DNA from: Enterococcus alcedinis
GTDB lineage: Bacteria; Bacillota; Bacilli; Lactobacillales; Enterococcaceae
DNA: 64,000 nucleotides
Reading direction: 5' to 3'
NCBI RefSeq assembly: GCF_014635985.1
Contig: NZ_BMDT01000007.1
Span: 1-64,000, forward strand
Part shown: in pieces, positions 8,140 through 19,526 of the stretch
Layout of the letters: the number at the start of each line of letters is the position of its first letter
Position numbering within the stretch: position 1 is the stretch's first letter
Translations under genes and position numbers: made by a program
Notes under the pieces: model-generated
Database searches by the model: none
What the model saw: the letters and a program-made list of their open reading frames with translations, nothing else
Told to the model about the DNA's origin: nothing

Positions 8140-8550
8140 ATGGGTATTAGTCAAATTTTATTATGGTTAAATTTAGTTTTAGTTTCAGTTTTATTATTTT
8201 TTGGAGCAAACTGGTTATTCTACTATTTCATGGGGAAAAAATCAGCTACGATTATTACGGAAGAAGAATTCAAAGCAGGCATGCGTCGAGCGCAAATCAT
8301 TGATGTGCGTGAGAAAAATGAATTCGATGCGGGCCACATTTTAGGTGCGCGTAATGTCCCTTATACACTGTTCGCTGATTCAATGGGTGGTATCCGCAAA
8401 GACATACCGATTTATTTATACGATAACACGAAAACATTGAGTGTTCGTGCCGCGAATAAATTGCGTAAACAAGGTTACACAAATATCTTTATTTTGAAAA
8501 CAGGTTACAGTGAGTGGTCTGGTAAAACAAAGAAAAAGAAAATGCTTTAA
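8140..8550 (+). CDS. Membrane-anchored rhodanese-like protein without active-site Cys
   Basis: 136 residues: one N-terminal membrane helix (about 5-30) and a rhodanese fold (DVREKNEFDAGHILGARNVPY, then a C-terminal GYSEWSG). The active-site loop that normally carries Cys reads Y-L-Y-D-N-T-K-T-L-S, so sulfurtransferase activity is unlikely. Last gene of the glucokinase operon, as in B. subtilis (yqgS/yqhL region). Probably a binding or sensing role, which is inference. Confidence 0.8.
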   Translation: MGISQILLWLNLVLVSVLLFFGANWLFYYFMGKKSATIITEEEFKAGMRRAQIIDVREKNEFDAGHILGARNVPYTLFADSMGGIRKDIPIYLYDNTKTLSVRAANKLRKQGYTNIFILKTGYSEWSGKTKKKKML

Positions 8551-8558
8551 AAATAATA

Positions 8559-8604
8559 AAAACGTTGGAATATTCTCGTTATGAGAACATTCCAACGTTT
8601 TTTT
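8559..8604. terminator. Bidirectional intrinsic terminator
   Basis: Stem AAACGTTGGAATATTCTC / GAGAACATTCCAACGTTT with T-run on both strands, shared by the convergent genes on each side. Confidence 0.9.
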
Positions 8605-8770
8605 AACGTGCATAGCTTTTACGGTGTGCTTTTCGACGCGCTTCATCTTGAATGGCTTCTTTTTCTTCGATTGGATCAATAACTGTTTTTTTAACGGCAG
8701 CAATTAAGCTGACAGTTGCTGCGGTTGTAATTAAAGAACCAACAACAAAACCAGAGAGAAATTTTTTCAT
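8603..8770 (-). CDS. DUF3042 family protein, 55 residues
   Basis: Short gene: MKKFLSGFVVGSLITTAATV..., ending RKAHRKSYAR. One N-terminal membrane helix, then V-I-D-P-I-E-E-K-E-A and a basic tail; these features mark the DUF3042 family, which is restricted to Lactobacillales and close relatives. Shine-Dalgarno GAGGTG upstream on the minus strand. Function unknown. Confidence 0.85.
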   Translation of the reverse strand: MKKFLSGFVVGSLITTAATVSLIAAVKKTVIDPIEEKEAIQDEARRKAHRKSYAR

Positions 8771-8866
8771 TGTTCTTTCACCTCACTTTTTAACTCGTAT
8801 CTTTATTATGAAGCATTTGATTGATTTTGCAAAGTGAAAACGGTTAAAAATATCAGGTAAATTCTA

Positions 8867-8895
8867 TTGTAAACATTTACTAAATGTTTTATAAT
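8867..8895 (+). promoter_or_regulatory. gal operon promoter with GalR-type operator
   Basis: TTGTAA, 17-bp spacer, TATAAT. The palindrome GTAAACATTTAC (8869-8880) covers the -35 region and spacer, and a second half site, GTTTAC, follows the -10 at about 8898. This arrangement fits repression by the GalR encoded at the end of the operon. Confidence 0.7.
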
Positions 8896-8928
8896 AAGTT
8901 TACTAATAAGAATAAAGGAGCGTTTACG

Positions 8929-10089
8929 ATGGAAAAAGACTTGCAAGCAATTTTTAAAGAGAAATTTGGCGAAGAGGCAACAGGTAGCTATTTTGCCCCT
9001 GGGCGAATTAATTTAATTGGAGAACATACCGATTATAATGGTGGTTACGTGTTTCCAGCGAGTATTACAATTGGGACATTCGGTTTAGCTAAAAAACGCG
9101 AAGACAAGCAAATTCGTTTGTATTCAGAGAATTTCCCTGAAAAGGGAATCATTGAATTTTCAGTCGATGACTTGGATTATGATAAAGCCCACGATTGGAC
9201 AAACTATCCTAAAGGCATGGTGCGTTACTTAAAAGAAGCCGGTTTTATCATCGATTCAGGTTTTGAAGTTGTTTTTTATGGTAATATTCCAAATGGCGCA
9301 GGTCTTTCGTCATCGGCTTCGATTGAAATGTTAACAGGTGTTATTTTGAAAGATTTATTTAATCTAGATGTTGAAATGCTAGAGATTGTGAAGACGGGTA
9401 AAAAAGTAGAAAATGCCTTTATTGGCGTTAATTCAGGAATCATGGATCAATTCGCAATTGGTATGGGGAAAAAAGATCACGCTTTATTATTAGATACAAA
9501 TACTTTAGAATATGAAGTGGTACCTGCAGAGTTTGGTGAGTATGTGGTGGCAATTATGAATACGAACAAGCGTCGTGAACTAGCCGATTCTAAATACAAC
9601 GAGCGTCGAAGTGAATGCGAAGAGGCACTACGCCGACTCCAGACAAAACTGTCAATTGATTCATTAGGTGCTTTGGACGAAGAAACGTTCTTTGCAAATA
9701 CCAATTTCATTGAAGATGAGACGTTGATTCGTCGTGCAAAACATGCAGTAACCGAAAACCAACGTACATTAAAAGCGAAAAAAGCGCTACAAGCCGGTGA
9801 TTTAGCTGAATTTGGTTTATTATTAAATGCTTCTCACACGTCGCTAAAAGACGACTATGAAGTGACTGGAATCGAATTAGATACACTAGTTGCGGCAGCA
9901 CAAGCACATCTGAGTGTCTTAGGTGCACGAATGACGGGTGCTGGTTTTGGTGGTTGTGCGATTGCTTTAGTCAAAGCGGCTGACTGGCAAGATTTTGTTG
10001 AGACGGTTTCAAAAGAATATTTAGAAAAAATTGGCTATGCAACCGATATTTATCAGGCGAGCATTGATGATGGTGCACGTAAATTATAA
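8929..10089 (+). CDS. galK: Galactokinase
   Basis: 386 residues; phosphorylates galactose to galactose-1-phosphate, first step of the Leloir pathway. GHMP-kinase signatures in order: galactokinase box [15 protein letters not shown] (about 24-38), ATP loop [11 protein letters not shown] (about 122-132) and C-terminal [11 protein letters not shown] (about 338-348). The start at 8929 is set by AAAGGAG at 8 bases. First gene of galK-galE-galT-galR. Confidence 0.97.
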   Translation: MEKDLQAIFKEKFGEEATGSYFAPGRINLIGEHTDYNGGYVFPASITIGTFGLAKKREDKQIRLYSENFPEKGIIEFSVDDLDYDKAHDWTNYPKGMVRYLKEAGFIIDSGFEVVFYGNIPNGAGLSSSASIEMLTGVILKDLFNLDVEMLEIVKTGKKVENAFIGVNSGIMDQFAIGMGKKDHALLLDTNTLEYEVVPAEFGEYVVAIMNTNKRRELADSKYNERRSECEEALRRLQTKLSIDSLGALDEETFFANTNFIEDETLIRRAKHAVTENQRTLKAKKALQAGDLAEFGLLLNASHTSLKDDYEVTGIELDTLVAAAQAHLSVLGARMTGAGFGGCAIALVKAADWQDFVETVSKEYLEKIGYATDIYQASIDDGARKL

Positions 10090-10116
10090 AAAATCGAAAG
10101 AATAAGGGTGAATAAG

Positions 10117-11106
10117 ATGTCAATTTTAGTTTTAGGTGGTGCGGGTTATATAGGTTCTCACGCTGTAGATCAATTGATTCGTAAGGGATATAAAGTTGTT
10201 GTGATTGATAATTTATTAACTGGACATCGCGCATCCGTTCATAAGGACGCTATTTTTTATGAAGGCGATATTCGAGATAAAGCTTTTGTCACAAGTGTCT
10301 TTGAAAAAGAAAAAATTGAAGGGGTGATCCACTTTGCGGCTAGTTCGCTTGTGGGAGAATCTGTTGAACAACCGTTAAAATATTTCAATAATAATGTTTA
10401 TGGTATGCAAATTGTTTTAGAAGTGATGGAAGCTTTTGATGTGAAAAACATTGTCTTCTCATCAACAGCTGCAACTTATGGTGAGCCAGAAGTCAGTCCA
10501 ATTGTTGAGACGACACCAACCAATCCGAAAAATCCATACGGTGAAAGTAAATTAATGATGGAAAAAATGATGAAATGGTGTGACGGTGCTTACGGCATGA
10601 AATATGTGGCATTGCGTTACTTTAACGTTGCAGGAGCAAAATCAGATGCTGCAATCGGTGAAGATCACACACCTGAAACGCATTTAGTTCCGATTATTTT
10701 ACAAGTAGCGCTTGGTCAAAGAGAAGCATTATCTATTTTCGGAGATGATTATGACACGCCAGATGGCACTTGTATCCGTGATTATGTCCATGTCGAAGAT
10801 TTAATTGCGGCACATATTTTAGCGCTCGAATACTTAAAGGCAGGTAATGAAAGTAATGTCTTTAATTTAGGTAGTAACAACGGCTATTCCGTGAAAGAAA
10901 TGCTTGATGCAGCCCGTGAAGTCACAGGTAAGGATATCCCAGCGATTGTTGCACCAAGACGTGCAGGCGATCCAGCATCGCTTGTGGCATCAAGTGCCAA
11001 GGCGAGTGAAATCTTAGGTTGGAAACCAGAATACACTGATGTGAAAAAAATTATTGAAACTGCGTGGAATTGGCATGTGAGTCATCCGAATGGTTATCAA
11101 GATTAG
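10117..11106 (+). CDS. galE: UDP-glucose 4-epimerase
   Basis: 329 residues; interconverts UDP-galactose and UDP-glucose with bound NAD. Extended SDR landmarks: GGAGYIGSH at residues 7-15, catalytic Ser in SSTAATYG (about 121-128), and Y-x-x-x-K in [10 protein letters not shown] (about 145-154). The ATG at 10117 is preferred over the GTG three codons earlier because TAAGGG is then 8 bases away. Confidence 0.96.
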   Translation: MSILVLGGAGYIGSHAVDQLIRKGYKVVVIDNLLTGHRASVHKDAIFYEGDIRDKAFVTSVFEKEKIEGVIHFAASSLVGESVEQPLKYFNNNVYGMQIVLEVMEAFDVKNIVFSSTAATYGEPEVSPIVETTPTNPKNPYGESKLMMEKMMKWCDGAYGMKYVALRYFNVAGAKSDAAIGEDHTPETHLVPIILQVALGQREALSIFGDDYDTPDGTCIRDYVHVEDLIAAHILALEYLKAGNESNVFNLGSNNGYSVKEMLDAAREVTGKDIPAIVAPRRAGDPASLVASSAKASEILGWKPEYTDVKKIIETAWNWHVSHPNGYQD

Positions 11107-11117
11107 GAGTTTTAAAG

Positions 11118-12599
11118 ATGAGTATTAGTCAAGTTATTGCTGATTTTATTACTTGTGGTATTGAATCAGGTGGGTGGATGGAGATGGATCGAATCTATCT
11201 TCAAAATCGCGTATTAGGGATGATTGGTGAAGTCGCACTCGATACTTATGTCGTTCAGCCAGTTGATGTTTTACCGATTGATTTGATGGACGTTTTGATT
11301 GCTAAAGCGAAAGAAAATGGTGTGATTGGGAACACCTTAGCAGAAACCGAAATCTTAGAAGGGGAACTGATGGATCTATTAACGCCACCACCTTCTGTTG
11401 TGAATGCGTTCTTTGCTCAACATTACGAAAAATCACCAACTGAAGCAACGGACTATTTCTTTGAATTATGTCAACGAAATGATTACATCAAAACCCGTGC
11501 GATTGCTAAAAATATTGTTTTCCCAATTGAAACGGCTTATGGTGAACTCGATATTACGATCAATTTATCGAAACCAGAAAAAGATCCGAAAGAAATTGCA
11601 GCACAAAAAAATATGACGGTTGTTGATTACCCAAAATGTATGCTATGTATGGAAAATGAAGGCTATAAAGGTCGGATGAATTATCCAGCACGTACGAATC
11701 ATCGTTTGATTCGCATGAACCTAGATGGTGAGGCATGGGGTTTCCAATATTCACCATACGCTTATTACAATGAGCATTCGATTATTTTGTCTGAAGAACA
11801 CCGTCCAATGAAAATTGCGCGCCAAACATTTGAACGTTTAACGACGATTGTGGAAGTTTTACCTCATTATTTTGTCGGATCAAATGCCGATTTACCGATT
11901 GTTGGAGGATCGATTTTATCACACGATCATTATCAAGCTGGACGCTACGAATTTGCGATGGAACGCGCACCGATCGAGAAAATTTTTGCGATTCCAGGGT
12001 TTGATAAGGTGACGGCTGGAATTGTCAAATGGCCAATGTCAGTGATTCGTCTACAAAGTGTCGACAAAAAAGCGATTGTTGATGCATCGGAGTATATTTT
12101 AGCGAAATGGCAGCAGTACTCAGCACCAGAATTGTCGATTGTTGCATTTAGTGAAGATGGTACGCCAAATCACACTGTTACGCCGATTGCGCGACGTCAG
12201 GGTAAATTGTTTGAAATGGACCTTGTTTTACGTGACAATAACGTGTCAGAGGAACACCCAGATGGGATTTTCCATCCACATAAAGACGTGCAACACATTA
12301 AAAAAGAAAATATTGGTTTGATTGAAGTCATGGGCTTAGCCGTTTTACCACCTCGATTGGAAAAAGAATTAGTTGAAGTGGAAAAGTATGTGCTAAATGA
12401 GGCCAATGCAATAGCCGAATACCATCTTCCATGGGCAGATAAAATGAAAGAAAATCATGACTTTACAGTGGAGAATGTCAAGGGCATTGTCCAACAAGAA
12501 GTCGGTTTAATCTTTACAAGAGTCTTAGAAGATGCCGGTGTCTTTAAGCGAGATGCATCTGGTCAAGCCGGATTTAATGCCTTTATCAAGAGTTTGTAA
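11118..12599 (+). CDS. galT: UDP-glucose-hexose-1-phosphate uridylyltransferase (Firmicute type)
   Basis: 493 residues, the long class found in Firmicutes. Swaps UMP between UDP-glucose and galactose-1-phosphate. The substrate/metal region CMLCMENEGYKGR and the nucleophile region ILSHDHYQAGRYEFAM (His-x-His-x-Gln-type) are visible. AGGAG precedes the ATG at 11118; the frame is open further upstream, overlapping galE, but this start is the one with a proper site. Confidence 0.95.
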   Translation: MSISQVIADFITCGIESGGWMEMDRIYLQNRVLGMIGEVALDTYVVQPVDVLPIDLMDVLIAKAKENGVIGNTLAETEILEGELMDLLTPPPSVVNAFFAQHYEKSPTEATDYFFELCQRNDYIKTRAIAKNIVFPIETAYGELDITINLSKPEKDPKEIAAQKNMTVVDYPKCMLCMENEGYKGRMNYPARTNHRLIRMNLDGEAWGFQYSPYAYYNEHSIILSEEHRPMKIARQTFERLTTIVEVLPHYFVGSNADLPIVGGSILSHDHYQAGRYEFAMERAPIEKIFAIPGFDKVTAGIVKWPMSVIRLQSVDKKAIVDASEYILAKWQQYSAPELSIVAFSEDGTPNHTVTPIARRQGKLFEMDLVLRDNNVSEEHPDGIFHPHKDVQHIKKENIGLIEVMGLAVLPPRLEKELVEVEKYVLNEANAIAEYHLPWADKMKENHDFTVENVKGIVQQEVGLIFTRVLEDAGVFKRDASGQAGFNAFIKSL

Positions 12600-12607
12600 T
12601 GAACTGA

Positions 12608-13612
<1,005 letters not shown>

Positions 13613-13618
13613 AAAAAA

Positions 13619-13662
13619 ACCGTTTCTTCAAACTGCTTAGCAGTGAAAGAAACGGTTTTTTT
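13619..13662. terminator. gal operon terminator, bidirectional
   Basis: AACCGTTTCTT / AAGAAACGGTT stem flanked by A-run and T-run; convergent with the gene at 13671. Confidence 0.9.
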
Positions 13663-13670
13663 AGTAAGAA

Positions 13671-13919
13671 TTAGGCGTCTTTACGTCCGAAGAAGAAAGA
13701 AACCACTGCGACTAAGATAACAGCACCGAGGATTGAAGGGAAAACAGCCATTCCAGCTACTTTCCAACCCCAACTACCAAATAGGGATTGTCCGAGAGAG
13801 GAACCAATTAATCCAGCTGCTACATTTGCGATGATACCCATCGAACCACCTTTTTTCGTGATGGATCCAGCAATTGCACCAATCACGCCTCCGACAATTA
13901 ACGACCATAATAATCCCAT
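13671..13919 (-). CDS. GlsB/YeaQ/YmgE-family membrane protein
   Basis: 82 residues with three hydrophobic helices and the family pattern GGVIGAIAGSITK...GIIANVAAGLIGSSLG. This is the transglycosylase-associated family, linked in enterococci to general stress; the molecular activity is unknown. The start at 13919 (MGLLWS) is chosen since AAAGGAG is then 9 bases upstream. Confidence 0.85.
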   Translation of the reverse strand: MGLLWSLIVGGVIGAIAGSITKKGGSMGIIANVAAGLIGSSLGQSLFGSWGWKVAGMAVFPSILGAVILVAVVSFFFGRKDA

Positions 13920-14381
13920 TTTCTTCATCTCCTTTAAATTTTTTATGTTGAAAAAATAATAATGACAACACAAGGAAAATTTAGAAATCCTTGATAGATT
14001 AAGCTTAGCACTCCTCGTATGCGCTGTAAAAAGATATGGTAAGCATACACTTTTTTTAAAAGGAAGTCCGACAATTTTTGTTATTGAAAAAAGAGCGGTT
14101 TCATTGATTTTGCTCGTGAAATTCGTTCGAAAAACAAGTAAATAATCAATCCAATCGATTGAAAAGGTGCATCTAGTGCTCATAATATAAGGAATTGAAT
14201 CACAAAATATGACAGAACACTCAGAGGTAACGCATCAATTTTAACGTAACAAGCATTTTTTAGTTATTTAAAAACTTTAATTTTTCCTTAAGAAGCTTCC
14301 TTAATTTAAGGAGCGCAGAAGCTGTTTTTGCCTTTCTTTTTATGGTAAAATGAACAGGAATCTGTAAAGGTAGGGAAAAAA

Positions 14382-15104
14382 ATGAAAATTTTATCAATCG
14401 ATACATCGAATCAAACACTAGCTATCGGCGTTATGGATGATCAGAGAGTGCTTGGTCAAATTCAAACGACTATTAATAAAAACCATAGTGTTACTTTAAT
14501 GCCAGCCGTTGAATTACTTGTGCAAAAAGTCGGGCTAAAACCAAAAGACTTTGATCGGATTGTTGTCGCTCAAGGTCCAGGTTCTTATACTGGTCTGCGG
14601 ATTGGTGTGACAGCCGCGAAGACGTTAGCTGACACGTTGAAAATAGAGTTGGTTGGAATTTCTAGTTTAAAAACGATTGCGGCTAATTGCATTGGACGTT
14701 CAGAGTGGATTGTGCCAATTTTTAATGCGCGCCGTCAAAATGTTTACGCAGGGGCGTATGAATGGCAAGCCGGTGTTTTAGTTAATGTTTTACCCGATCA
14801 ACACCTTTCTTTAGAAAATTTATTGGAAAAATTAGCAGGTCGAGCAGTTTATTTTGTCGGCGAAGATGTCGAAGTCTTTCGTGAAGCCATTTTAGTTGAT
14901 TTCCCAGAAACGGCGATTAATCAAAACCCTGCATGGAATTATCCTAATGGCATCACATTGGCAGCTTTAGGAGCAAAGGAGCAGCCAGTTGATAACATTC
15001 ATGATTTTTTACCAGAGTACTTGAAATTGGTCGAGGCTGAAGAGAATTGGTTAGCGACTCAGACTCAACAAGCAGGAGTTGAAAGTTATGTGGAGAAGGT
15101 TTAA
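14382..15104 (+). CDS. tsaB: tRNA t6A synthesis protein TsaB
   Basis: 240 residues of the ASKHA fold; scaffolds TsaD in the threonylcarbamoyl-transfer step that makes t6A37 in ANN-decoding tRNAs. Signature GPGSYTGLRIGVTAAK at about 66-81 and LSIDTSNQ at the N-terminus. Followed by two GNAT genes and tsaD, the usual Lactobacillales arrangement, with short overlaps between the genes. Confidence 0.93.
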   Translation: MKILSIDTSNQTLAIGVMDDQRVLGQIQTTINKNHSVTLMPAVELLVQKVGLKPKDFDRIVVAQGPGSYTGLRIGVTAAKTLADTLKIELVGISSLKTIAANCIGRSEWIVPIFNARRQNVYAGAYEWQAGVLVNVLPDQHLSLENLLEKLAGRAVYFVGEDVEVFREAILVDFPETAINQNPAWNYPNGITLAALGAKEQPVDNIHDFLPEYLKLVEAEENWLATQTQQAGVESYVEKV

Positions 15105-15624
15105 TCCTTTTCAATCAGCGCTATTTAGAAATTTTCGTAAGCAATACACGACCAAAAGAATTCGGATAAACGAGCGAGAGTTTGAAATCCGTCAACTAAA
15201 TGCAGGCGACATTAAAAATTTACTTGATGTGCAACGTAAAGTGTACGAAGGCGAGACACCTTGGGTCCGGAGTGCATTTTTATCGGAGCTTTATTCACGT
15301 CATGCGCATCTTTATTTAGGGGTGTTAGAAGAAAATCAAATGATTGGTTTCATGGGCGTGCGTGTATCGCTATCAGACGGGCATATTACGAATATTGCAG
15401 TGTTGCCACAATTTCAGGGGTTAGGCATCGGAACGATTTTGTTGGAGGAATCTGAAAAGTTTTCTCGATCACTTGATTGTGCCACGATGTCATTAGAAGT
15501 GCGCCGCAGCAATCAGGATGCTCAGCGACTGTATCGCCGCTTCGGTTATGTCTCACGTAAAGTGTTACCGCAATATTATGATGAGAATCAAGAGGATGCG
15601 ATTGATATGGTGAAGTATTTATGA
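15088..15624 (+). CDS. GNAT-family acetyltransferase, RimI-like
   Basis: 178 residues, start at 15088 (MWRRFNPF) inside the end of tsaB; AGGAG lies 11 bases upstream. GNAT fold from about residue 40: the acetyl-CoA loop NIAVLPQFQGLGIGTILLEE (Q-x-x-G-x-G) and the C-terminal SLEVRRSNQDAQRLYRRFGY typical of RimI. It has a basic N-terminal extension not found in the next gene's product. Overlaps that gene by four bases. The substrate may be ribosomal protein S18 or another protein. Confidence 0.82.
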   Translation: MWRRFNPFQSALFRNFRKQYTTKRIRINEREFEIRQLNAGDIKNLLDVQRKVYEGETPWVRSAFLSELYSRHAHLYLGVLEENQMIGFMGVRVSLSDGHITNIAVLPQFQGLGIGTILLEESEKFSRSLDCATMSLEVRRSNQDAQRLYRRFGYVSRKVLPQYYDENQEDAIDMVKYL

Positions 15625-16073
15625 TTAAAACGAAAGAAGCATTTACCAACGAGGAGTTAGCGCATCTAGTTTTTGATTTGGCGGATGCGAGTTATCCGCA
15701 CGGCTCTCCTTGGACGAGAGAACAGTGGCAGACTGATTTAGCGTTGCCACATAGTCGGTATTTTTTATGGGAGCAAGAGGGTCAGCTACTTGGATTTTTA
15801 GCTTGTCATCTCATTTTATCGGAAATGGAAATTATGCAAGTCGCGGTTCATCCTGCGCATCAAAAAAAAGGACTTGCTCAACAACTGATTCAAGCGCTCA
15901 TAAATTTAGCGCAAAAAGCTGAGGTTGATTCGATATTTCTAGAAGTACGAGCATCAAACCATGCAGCGAAGCAAGTATATGAAAAAAATGGATTTGAAGC
16001 CATTGGCATCCGTAAAAACTATTATTATTACCCAACGGAAGACGCCGTAATTATGTTAAAAAAAGTAAGGTAG
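15621..16073 (+). CDS. rimI: Ribosomal protein S18 alanine N-acetyltransferase
   Basis: 150 residues; GNAT fold with MQVAVHPAHQKKGLAQQLIQ (motif A) and FLEVRASNHAAKQVYEKNGFEAIGIRKNYY, the C-terminal RimI signature, followed by the family's Y-x-x-P-x-E-D-A. RimI acetylates the N-terminal Ala of S18. Located between tsaB and tsaD as in many Firmicutes. Two tandem GNATs here suggest an old duplication. Confidence 0.87.
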   Translation: MIKTKEAFTNEELAHLVFDLADASYPHGSPWTREQWQTDLALPHSRYFLWEQEGQLLGFLACHLILSEMEIMQVAVHPAHQKKGLAQQLIQALINLAQKAEVDSIFLEVRASNHAAKQVYEKNGFEAIGIRKNYYYYPTEDAVIMLKKVR

Positions 16074-16085
16074 GCTAGAAAAGAA

Positions 16086-17105
16086 ATGAGAGAATTAATT
16101 TTAGCAATCGAAAGTAGCTGTGATGAGACGAGTGTCGCAGTGGTTGAAGATGGTGCGAAAATATTAAGCAATGTGATTGCTTCCCAAATCAAGAGTCATC
16201 AGCGCTTTGGTGGTATTGTTCCAGAAGTAGCTAGTCGACACCATGTGGAAGAAATAACAATTTGTATCGAAGAAGCATTGGAAGAAGCTCAAGTGAAAGT
16301 TGCAGATTTAACCGCAGTGGCCGTAACACAAGGCCCGGGTCTTGTCGGTGCTTTACTAATTGGGATTGCAGCTGCAAAATCATTTGCTTGGGCACATGAT
16401 TTACCATTGATTCCAGTCAATCATATGGCAGGACACATTTATGCCGCACGCTTTGTTGAGCCATTAGTCTTTCCTTTAATGGCATTACTTGTTAGTGGTG
16501 GTCATACGGAATTGGTTTATATGGCAGAAGACGGATCGTTTGAAATTATTGGTGAAACACGCGACGATGCTGCTGGTGAAGCCTATGACAAAGTCGGTCG
16601 AGTACTTGGTTTGTCCTATCCAAGTGGTAAAGAAATAGATGAACTGGCGCATTTGGGGCAAGATACCTACAATTTTCCACGGGCGATGATTCACGAACCC
16701 CATTTTGATTTTAGTTTTAGTGGATTAAAGAGTTCTTTTATTAATTTCGTTCATAATGCAGAGCAACGTGGAGAAACCTTGATAAAAGAAGATTTAGCCG
16801 CAAGTTTTCAAGCGAGTGTGATTGATGTTCTAGTCAACAAAACAATTCGTGCGTGTCAAACTTATCCTATCAAGCAACTTGTTGTGGCAGGCGGCGTGGC
16901 GGCAAACAAAGGATTGCGTACAGCGTTAACTCAAGCCGTTTCAAGTGAATTACCAGACGTTCAACTGATTTTCCCACCATTGAAATTATGTGGTGATAAT
17001 GCTGCGATGATTGGTGCTGCAGCACATGTTGAATTACAAAAACAGCATTTGGCGCAGATGGATTTAAATGCCAATCCAAGCTTAGTTTTTCCAAACAAAG
17101 ATTAA
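16086..17105 (+). CDS. tsaD: tRNA threonylcarbamoyladenosine transferase TsaD
   Basis: 339 residues. Catalyses transfer of the threonylcarbamoyl group to A37. Features: N-terminal [28 protein letters not shown], and the metal-binding N-H-M-A-G-H (about 111-116), plus C-terminal CGDNAAMIG. Length normal. End of the t6A cluster. Confidence 0.96.
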   Translation: MRELILAIESSCDETSVAVVEDGAKILSNVIASQIKSHQRFGGIVPEVASRHHVEEITICIEEALEEAQVKVADLTAVAVTQGPGLVGALLIGIAAAKSFAWAHDLPLIPVNHMAGHIYAARFVEPLVFPLMALLVSGGHTELVYMAEDGSFEIIGETRDDAAGEAYDKVGRVLGLSYPSGKEIDELAHLGQDTYNFPRAMIHEPHFDFSFSGLKSSFINFVHNAEQRGETLIKEDLAASFQASVIDVLVNKTIRACQTYPIKQLVVAGGVAANKGLRTALTQAVSSELPDVQLIFPPLKLCGDNAAMIGAAAHVELQKQHLAQMDLNANPSLVFPNKD

Positions 17106-17194
17106 TCGTGAAATTAACTAGCTTATTTTCTGAAATTTTGTTATAATTCATGTGATTAAATTGAATATTCGATTGTTGATCAAGAAGAGTAACT

Positions 17195-17387
17195 TTTTTG
17201 TTTTTTTTAAGCGAGTTCGGAGTTGGTGGAAGCCGAATAAAAAGGAAAAGTGAAACGCCCTTGAGAAATTTGCATAGCAAACGGCATCTACCGTTATTAG
17301 ATAAAGTGGGTTCGTTAATCGAACAAACAGAGTGGTACCGCGGGAAATCTCGTCTCTAGTGTAAATCAACACTAGGGACTTTTTTTG
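17195..17387 (+). promoter_or_regulatory. T-box leader of argS
   Basis: The T-box sequence AGTGGTACCGCGGG is at 17331-17344. It is followed by the terminator stem GTCTCTAGTG / CACTAGGGAC (17352-17379) and a T-run. Upstream is a long stem I region. CGC (17256-17258) is a fitting arginine specifier codon, matching the downstream arginyl-tRNA synthetase. Uncharged tRNA-Arg is expected to stabilise the antiterminator and turn argS on. Confidence 0.9.
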
Positions 17388-17466
17388 TTTTTTTAAGAGC
17401 ATTCAAAGCTCTTTGATGTAATTGCAAGATGAAAAAGATAGATGATAATTTAGGAGGATGATATAA

Positions 17467-19158
17467 ATGAATAACAAAAATATTGTAGCCAAAGCCATTT
17501 ATGACGTAGTTAAAGAGGATTTAACATTAGAGCAAGTGACACAATTTTTAGAGAAACCAAAAACAGCAGCTCATGGAGACGTGGCCTTTCCGGCGTTTGG
17601 TTTAGCCAAAGCATACCGTAAAGCACCACAACAAATCGCTCAGGAATTAGCTGAGAAAATTGATGGTAGTCATTTTGAAAAAATCCAAGTGGTTGGTCCA
17701 TACTTAAACTTCTTTATGGATAAAGGAGTTGTTACGCAAGCCGTTTTAGCACAAGTGATTAAAGAAAAAAACCATTACGGTGACCAATCAATCGGTAATG
17801 GACAAAATGTACCAATTGATATGTCTTCACCAAATATTGCTAAGCCAATTTCAATGGGGCATTTACGTTCAACCGTTATCGGAAATTCGATTGCCTTTAT
17901 TTTAGAAAAAATTGGTTACCAACCAATCCGTATCAACCACTTAGGTGACTGGGGTACACAATTTGGTAAACTGATTGTTGCTTATAAAAAATGGGGCAGT
18001 GAAGAAGCGGTTAAAGCAGAGCCAATTAATGAATTACTAAGATTATATGTCGGTTTCCACGAAGAAGCAGAAAAAGATGCAACGTTAGAAGACGAAGCTC
18101 GTGCTTGGTTTAAGAAATTAGAAGAAGGCGATGAAGAGGCTTTTCATCTATGGCAATGGTTCCGCGACGAATCAATGAAAGAATTTAACAAAATTTATGA
18201 TATGTTAGAAGTGTCTTTTGATTCATTAAACGGCGAAGCTTTCTATAATGATAAAATGGATGAAGTCGTTGAAATGTTAGAAGAAAAGCATTTATTAGCA
18301 TCGGATCAAGGGGCAGAAATTGTTGACTTATCAAACTATGATTTAAACCCAGCGTTAATCCGTAAATCAGATGGTGCGACGTTATATATTACACGTGACA
18401 TGGCAGCAGCCTTATACCGTAAACGTAAATATAACTTTGCCAAATCATTATACGTTGTAGGTAATGAGCAAAGCTATCACTTCAAACAACTGAAAGCCGT
18501 TTTAAAAGAAATGGACTTCGCTTGGTCGGATGAAATGCACCATATTCCATTTGGTTTAATTACAAAAGATGGTAAGAAATTATCAACTCGTAAAGGGAAG
18601 ATTGTTTTATTAGAAGAAGTCTTAAACGAAGCGATTGCATTAGCAAATGAACAGATCAGTGCAAAAAATCCAACACTTGAAAACAAAGACGAAGTGGCTC
18701 GCCAAGTAGGTGTCGGTGCGGTTGTTTTCCACGATTTAAAAAATGATCGTTTGAACAGTTTTGACTTTACCCTTGAAGAAGTGGTAAGATTTGAAGGAGA
18801 GACTGGTCCATATGTTCAATACGCGCATGCACGTGCGATGAGTATTTTACAAAAAGCCGAATTTACTGTCGACGAAGCAGCTACGTATCAACTAAATGAT
18901 GAAGCGAGCTGGGAAGTAATGAAGTATATTCAAAGTTATCCAGAAGTTGTCTTACAAGCGGCTGAGAAATATGAGCCTTCAATTATTGCTAAACATGCGA
19001 TTAAATTAGCACAAGCTTTTAATAAGTATTATGCGAATACAAAAATCTTAGTTGATGATTCAGAAAAAGAAGCACGCTTAGCGCTTGTTTATGCTGTAAC
19101 CATTTTACTAAAAGAAGACCTGCGCTTACTAGGATTACACACACCAGATAAAATGTAA
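17467..19158 (+). CDS. argS: Arginyl-tRNA synthetase
   Basis: 563 residues, class I. The N-terminal Arg-S additional domain is at about 1-80. HIGH-type motif [15 protein letters not shown] is at about 118-132. The KMSKS counterpart is [11 protein letters not shown] (about 370-380), and the anticodon-binding DALR domain forms the C-terminal 120 residues. GGAGG precedes the ATG. Controlled by the T-box just upstream. Confidence 0.97.
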   Translation: MNNKNIVAKAIYDVVKEDLTLEQVTQFLEKPKTAAHGDVAFPAFGLAKAYRKAPQQIAQELAEKIDGSHFEKIQVVGPYLNFFMDKGVVTQAVLAQVIKEKNHYGDQSIGNGQNVPIDMSSPNIAKPISMGHLRSTVIGNSIAFILEKIGYQPIRINHLGDWGTQFGKLIVAYKKWGSEEAVKAEPINELLRLYVGFHEEAEKDATLEDEARAWFKKLEEGDEEAFHLWQWFRDESMKEFNKIYDMLEVSFDSLNGEAFYNDKMDEVVEMLEEKHLLASDQGAEIVDLSNYDLNPALIRKSDGATLYITRDMAAALYRKRKYNFAKSLYVVGNEQSYHFKQLKAVLKEMDFAWSDEMHHIPFGLITKDGKKLSTRKGKIVLLEEVLNEAIALANEQISAKNPTLENKDEVARQVGVGAVVFHDLKNDRLNSFDFTLEEVVRFEGETGPYVQYAHARAMSILQKAEFTVDEAATYQLNDEASWEVMKYIQSYPEVVLQAAEKYEPSIIAKHAIKLAQAFNKYYANTKILVDDSEKEARLALVYAVTILLKEDLRLLGLHTPDKM

Positions 19159-19180
19159 GCTATTGACCGATGAATCATTT

Positions 19181-19217
19181 CTAATCCTCTTGAAAAAGAG
19201 GATTAGGGATGTTTTTA
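19181..19217 (+). terminator. argS terminator
   Basis: CTAATCCTCTT / AAGAGGATTAG stem with a 4-nt loop and a T-rich tail. Confidence 0.85.
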
Positions 19218-19314
19218 TTTGCTCTGAAAACAAGTTAATTTATTCACGATTTCAGTCGATAGAGAAAGTAAGACAACGGTACCAGTCTTATAATGATGAA
19301 AAGGGGAGTATTCA

Positions 19315-19473
19315 ATGAATTATTCAGTTGTTGCTGTCACATATGACAAGGAAAAGAAGGAAAAACAGTTTAAAACGTACAGAGAAGCACTTTCTTACGC
19401 TACAAACTACCATGTTGTTCATCAAAGTCAAGTTCTGAAAGATGAAGTCGTTATCGCTGATTTTTCATTTTAA
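19315..19473 (+). CDS. Small hypothetical protein, 52 residues
   Basis: Not recognised. MNYSVVAVTYDKEKKEKQFKTY..., soluble, beginning with a beta strand followed by a charged loop and a helix REALSYATNYHV. GGGGAG lies 7 bases upstream. It ends at a strong bidirectional terminator shared with argR, so it is its own transcription unit. Confidence 0.65.
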   Translation: MNYSVVAVTYDKEKKEKQFKTYREALSYATNYHVVHQSQVLKDEVVIADFSF

Positions 19474-19477
19474 AATA

Positions 19478-19524
19478 AAAAGGTTTTTCGTAAAGCAAAT
19501 TACTTTACGAAAAACCTTTTTTTA
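19478..19524. terminator. Bidirectional terminator between the small gene and argR
   Basis: Long stem AAGGTTTTTCGTAAAG / CTTTACGAAAAACCTT with a T-run on either strand. Confidence 0.92.
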
Positions 19525-19526
19525 TT

